From contig PXQR01000017.1 in NCBI GenBank assembly GCA_003021235.1, forward strand, positions 1 to 36,075: a stretch of 36,075 bases of DNA, written 5' to 3'. Shown one piece after another: positions 32,767-36,075 of this stretch. Position numbers and translations under genes: made by a program. This DNA is from Halobacteriales archaeon QH_6_64_20 (lineage in GTDB: Archaea; Halobacteriota; Halobacteria; Halobacteriales; Halococcaceae). Position 1 is the first letter of the stretch. Each line of letters begins with the position of its first letter. A model generated the notes under the pieces. That model was not told where the DNA came from, made no database searches, and saw only the letters and a list, made by a program, of their open reading frames with translations.

Positions 32767-33249
32767 TCACTGCGAGGCGAGCACCGGGGTTCGCTCCCGC
32801 GCGTCCTCATCACGATGATCGGGCGACGAGGACCGATCGCCACGAGGGGACTCGGCCGGCGAGAGTTCGTCCTCCGGGACCTCGCCGGAAGGGGGGTTTC
32901 CGATGGGTGGCTCGGTCTCCCCGTCGCGTCCCGTCGTCGGGGTGACTCCGAACTCGTCGAGCGTGCGATTGAGGCCGGGACACGGCCCGCCGGGACGCTG
33001 TGGATTGGTGACGACGGCGCCACAGAAGCGACACCGATCGACCGGTATCGGCGCGCCGTCGACGCCGATCTCGTCGGCAACGGGATCGTGACCGCGCGGA
33101 CGACCCGAAGGGGTACCGCGATCGCCGCTTGCGTGATCGCCGCTCGCAGGGTCGCGGTGCTCACGACCGGCGGGCGGATCGGATCGGCTGTCGTGCCCGC
33201 GCTCCTCGGGCGTCGCCGCGTCTCGGCTCCGGCTCGTGAGTCCGTTCAT
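32767..33249 (-). CDS. Low-complexity protein with a zinc-binding Cys motif, unknown
   Basis: A 160-aa, very hydrophilic frame rich in Arg, Asp, Pro and Gly. The only conserved-looking island is in the middle (about 67-102): IPVDRCRFCGAVVTNPQRPGG then PCPGLNRTLDEFGV, with Cys-x-x-Cys plus a third Cys, possibly a treble-clef-like zinc site with an unusual fourth ligand. The flanks look disordered. No promoter element was found at the usual distance. It may be a real haloarchaeal gene with an expanded disordered region, or the true gene may be shorter. Function unknown. Confidence 0.45.
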   Translation of the reverse strand: MNGLTSRSRDAATPEERGHDSRSDPPAGREHRDPASGDHASGDRGTPSGRPRGHDPVADEIGVDGAPIPVDRCRFCGAVVTNPQRPGGPCPGLNRTLDEFGVTPTTGRDGETEPPIGNPPSGEVPEDELSPAESPRGDRSSSPDHRDEDARERTPVLASQ

Positions 33250-33455
33250 AGGGTAGATAGCTCCCGCCGTCGGGACCCGATCGAGTGAGTCGAACCCCGA
33301 CGACCGTATCTAGTCGAAGTACCCGCCGACGTATGAACGGACGTATACGGGGGAGTGAAAGTGAAACTGGTCGGGAAAGCACTACACCAACGGGCGTGCC
33401 ATCGATCCACGCACGGACGCGTCGCTTGCGGCTCGTGGGGGACCTATGTCTTCCG

Positions 33456-34547
33456 TCAGCGAACGGGGCGGGCGACCTCGTTACGTGCCGGTGTGACGGG
33501 TTCGGGGACCCTGTTGCTGATCACAGGCTGTTTCTCGGGTGTGTTGAGGCCGCGACGGCTCGCGCTCGGGTCGGCGGTCGCGTTCTTCCTCCCGAGCAGA
33601 TCGGTTTCGAGTTCGGTCGTGTACGTCAGCACGTCGACCGGGAGCCCGACCGTCCCGACGACCGGCAGATCGGCCCGGAGACGGAAGCTTACGCGGACGG
33701 TCGTCTCCTGGTTTTCCCGGAGATGGGTTACCCACCACTCGTCGAGCCGGGTCGCGTTGATCGTGAGCGTCGTATTGACCGGCGTCACCCGGCCGGAATC
33801 GAGCACGCGGACCCCGTCGGTACTGCCGTTACCGACCCTAACGCCGTTCATCCGGATCGTATAGCCCAGTTCCGTGACCGGGATCGGTACCGAGAGCGGG
33901 TTGTAGACCCCGAAGGTCGACTCGATCGGCGTCTCGGTTTCGCTCACCTCACCCCACTCGGCGCTCGTCCGGTTGACGTATAGAACCGGGCCTTCCCGAA
34001 AGGGAACGTCGGCGTCCACCGGTCGCGTCTCGTTCGAGTTGAACTCCGAGAGCAGGTCGGTTTCGAGTACCCGTCCGCCCGGGACGGCGAACGAATCGTC
34101 GAGCGCCGGCGAGTAGACCCGCGTGGCGACCGCTACCTGCGTTCGCTCGCCCCGCCGGATATGGGTCACCCACCACTCCGGGATCCGCTCGTTTTCCATA
34201 TACGTCGTGATCGATCGCGTCGAGTTCCCCGGTGGGAGCGAGATGCCGCGTTTCGTCCCTTCGGCCATGGGGACCCCGTTCATTTGCACGGCGTGAGAAA
34301 TCGTCGCGTTCTCCCGATCGAGGCCGATCGGATTGGGGTTGTTGACGACGACGTCGGTTCGGATCGTCGTCGTGCTCTCGTTCACGCCCCCAAACCGGCT
34401 CTCGCTCGATACGACCTTCGGCACGCCGACGAACCCGAAGGCAAAGGCCCCAGCGATGCTCCCGAGAACGACGAGGACGACGAGAAGAACGACGCCGACG
34501 AGCCTTGCCGTATCGCTGAACGGACCCGATCCTTGCTCCGAACTCAT
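33456..34547 (-). CDS. LEA14-like (WHy domain) membrane-anchored protein
   Basis: A 363-aa protein with one N-terminal transmembrane helix (about 13-38: ARLVGVVLLVVLVVLGSIAGAFAFG) and an extracytoplasmic region built of two LEA14/WHy-type repeats. The first has VVVNNPNPIGLDRENATISHAVQMNGVPMAEGTKRGISLPPGNSTRSITTYMENERIPEWWVTHI; the second STFGVYNPLSVPIPVTELGYTIRMNGVRVGNGS...VNTTLTINATRLDEWWVTHLRENQETTV. The repeated WWVTH(I/L)R marks the tandem duplication. Such domains are linked to desiccation or stress; here the role is inferred only. Many Asn-x-Ser/Thr sequons fit surface N-glycosylation. Confidence 0.88.
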   Translation of the reverse strand: MSSEQGSGPFSDTARLVGVVLLVVLVVLGSIAGAFAFGFVGVPKVVSSESRFGGVNESTTTIRTDVVVNNPNPIGLDRENATISHAVQMNGVPMAEGTKRGISLPPGNSTRSITTYMENERIPEWWVTHIRRGERTQVAVATRVYSPALDDSFAVPGGRVLETDLLSEFNSNETRPVDADVPFREGPVLYVNRTSAEWGEVSETETPIESTFGVYNPLSVPIPVTELGYTIRMNGVRVGNGSTDGVRVLDSGRVTPVNTTLTINATRLDEWWVTHLRENQETTVRVSFRLRADLPVVGTVGLPVDVLTYTTELETDLLGRKNATADPSASRRGLNTPEKQPVISNRVPEPVTPARNEVARPVR

Positions 34548-34702
34548 GCACTCATCGACCGACGTACCGGGTGAACGGCTATATGTCTTCGACTATGGAA
34601 CGGGGTTCAGTCCGGTTCGTCCGATCCGTCATCGATGGTGCGAATCGACCCCTCGGGATCGTCGAACGCTCGTGAGGACGTGAGGGCGGCTTTCCGGGGC
34701 GA

Positions 34703-36075
34703 TCACGGTTCTATCGGTAGCGTGGTATTGGTCCGTTCGATGTCGATTCCGGACCGAACGTCATCGAGGTCGTCGACGGTAGGGGCGTTGACGATCGTAA
34801 CGCGGGTACCGTCCCGGGTGACGTGAAACGCATCGGCGAAGCCGCTCTCGTCCTCGGGAATGATCCAGGTCCGCTCGCCGTAGCGTTCGGCTCCTTGGGC
34901 CTCCAGTAGTTCCAGATAGTCCGTTCGGAACTGGCGCGCGTCGCGCTCCGAATCCCATTCGGTGACCCAGACGTAGCCGCCTTCCGCTTCGTCGTCGTTT
35001 CCATAGGGAACCAGCACGTCGTTGCCCCAGCCCTCCGTGGGCGCGGTCGTGAAGTTATAGAAGTCGCCGGCCCCGGAGTTCGGCTCGTCGAACCCAGTGA
35101 GATCGACGATCGGGGTACCGAACCCGCCAAACCCGAACGCTTGGGCGGCGAACATCTGGAACAATCCGAGTTCACCGATCGTCGTCGCGCCTTCCTCGTC
35201 GGGCAATACGGGGGAGACCGGCAGATCGTTGCGCTCGGGGTGGATCGTCTGCTCGGTCGTGCTCGGCGGGTTCTCGAAGGCCTCGTCGACCGCCTCCTGG
35301 CCGCCCTCGCGGTGCAGATCGGTCACGAGCGCCAGGCCGTCCGTGTACGGCTGTGTGCCGACGGCGAAGGCCGCGAGCGTCGTCGATACCCCGCCGTAGG
35401 CCTCCCGCGGCGGTGCATACAACTCAGGAGGGGTCTCGACGCACTCGAACGCCCCGCTGGTGTTACAGGCTTCGACGTACCGTTCGGTCACGTAGACCGC
35501 GTCCCCTTCGATGAGACCATTGATGGCGGTGGCCTCGTCGCCGTCCTCGCCACGGTACTCCGAGTCGGAGAGATCGAACGTCTGGTCCTGAACCGCGTGT
35601 ACCAACTCGTGGTGAAGCGTTACGTTGTCGATCGCGGGCGACTCGGTGCCGTTTCGCAAGATTACGAGTTCGTCCGCCGCCGGGTCGTAAAAGCCGCTGA
35701 CTCCCCCCAACAGGTCCGCCGCGGTGAGGTTAGCTGGGTCGTTCGTGGCGTTCTCGCCGGCGAGGAACAACGCTTCCCCGGTCTGTTGGTTCCACGCCTG
35801 GTACCGATCGTTCGAAAGCACCTCCCGTAGCTCCGCTAACTCCTCCTCGGTGATCGCTTCCTCGGGCGTACGCACGCTGACGGAGACGTCCTCGGTGAAC
35901 TCGCGTTCGGTGAGGTACTCGACGTGTGCCTTCGCCAGGCCGGTCCACTCCTCCAGTTCGGCCTCGGAGAGGCCGTCGCTCTGGTCGATCTCGACCGACT
36001 CGTTGTACCAGTAGCCGTCCTCCCAGCCGACGATGTCCGTCTCGGGGTCCGGCGGAGCCTCCGTGTCGTCATCGT
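34703..36075 (-). CDS. Hvo_1808-type surface protein with HELVH metalloprotease-like motif, 5'-partial
   Basis: The frame runs off the right edge; readable codons start at 36073 (DDDTEAPPDPETDIVGWEDG, YWYNESVEIDQSDGLSEAELEEW). The GTG at 35875 seen as a start is internal. Features: EYLTEREFTEDVSVSVRTPEEAI, SGFYDPAADELVILRNG, LHHELVHAVQDQTFDL (an HExxH zinc-protease motif), GLIEGDAVYVTERYVEAC and a C-terminal domain (GYVWVTEWDSERDARQF...IIPEDESGFADAFHVTRDGTRVTIV). This matches the haloarchaeal Hvo_1808 family of surface proteins, so a secreted, possibly lipid-anchored protein with its signal peptide outside the window. Proteolytic activity is not proven. Confidence 0.85.
   Translation of the reverse strand, partial: DDDTEAPPDPETDIVGWEDGYWYNESVEIDQSDGLSEAELEEWTGLAKAHVEYLTEREFTEDVSVSVRTPEEAITEEELAELREVLSNDRYQAWNQQTGEALFLAGENATNDPANLTAADLLGGVSGFYDPAADELVILRNGTESPAIDNVTLHHELVHAVQDQTFDLSDSEYRGEDGDEATAINGLIEGDAVYVTERYVEACNTSGAFECVETPPELYAPPREAYGGVSTTLAAFAVGTQPYTDGLALVTDLHREGGQEAVDEAFENPPSTTEQTIHPERNDLPVSPVLPDEEGATTIGELGLFQMFAAQAFGFGGFGTPIVDLTGFDEPNSGAGDFYNFTTAPTEGWGNDVLVPYGNDDEAEGGYVWVTEWDSERDARQFRTDYLELLEAQGAERYGERTWIIPEDESGFADAFHVTRDGTRVTIVNAPTVDDLDDVRSGIDIERTNTTLPIEP

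Noticed and set aside
33285-33983. Plus-strand frames opposite the LEA14-like gene
   Set aside because: Compositional shadows; the minus-strand product has a membrane helix and tandem WHy repeats.
1-36075. CRISPR array, rRNA, integrase or complete insertion sequence
   Set aside because: No regularly spaced repeats, no rRNA-like segment and no transposase or recombinase motifs were seen on either strand.

Overview
The window is chromosomal DNA from a halophilic archaeon (class Halobacteria). It is GC-rich and its proteins are strongly acidic. It carries archaeal-only information genes: aIF2-gamma, Rpo7, Spt4, ribosomal protein S24e and the Kae1-Bud32 fusion. Many genes have a TATA-like box 24-29 nt before the first codon, as expected for leaderless transcripts. 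I cannot fix the genus.

Layout. 1-1294: 3' part of a heavy-metal P-type ATPase, broken by an internal deletion. 1355-3861: a DUF5787-like protein, an amphi-Trp protein and two membrane proteins. 3997-7382: a tight plus-strand operon for aIF2-gamma, an Fcf1-like PIN protein, Rpo7, Spt4 and GTP-dependent dephospho-CoA kinase. 7562-8227: a TrkA-type protein. 8721-12826: a ModE-like regulator divergent from a molybdate/tungstate ABC transporter whose ATPase gene is broken. 12941-13548: a 38-aa microprotein overlapping a PIN-like gene. 13623-18624 (minus): HxlR regulator, XTP pyrophosphatase, SnoaL-like protein, DUF5808-like protein, a frameshifted PHP gene and a two-RCK potassium channel. 18768-21070 (minus): kae1-bud32 and rps24e. 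21379-24251: winged-helix protein, zinc alcohol/formaldehyde dehydrogenase, HbpS/GlcG-like protein and two small Cys proteins. 24583-29594 (minus): a CobW-type metallochaperone and the complete nadA-nadB-nadC operon for NAD synthesis from aspartate. 29758-32700: a damaged amidohydrolase divergent from HMG-CoA reductase (isoprenoid lipid synthesis). 32767-36075 (minus): a zinc-motif protein, a LEA14-like membrane protein and the start-less part of an Hvo_1808-type surface protein.

Two themes stand out. Four enzyme genes are broken. Three have lost about 85-110 nt spanning a conserved motif, and one of those three plus a fourth gene carry single-base frameshifts. rps27ae is also missing from its usual slot between rps24e and kae1. 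Either this lineage is decaying or the assembly has local errors; reads would decide. Second, many housekeeping proteins (PIN, dephospho-CoA kinase, Kae1, Bud32, NadB, CobW, amidohydrolase) carry in-frame, acidic, low-complexity insertions. I saw no CRISPR array, tRNA, rRNA, complete insertion sequence or clear defence island. The best regulatory candidates are a 16-bp palindrome on the wtpA TATA box and inverted repeats before the SnoaL-like gene and between the HbpS-like and small-Cys-protein genes.
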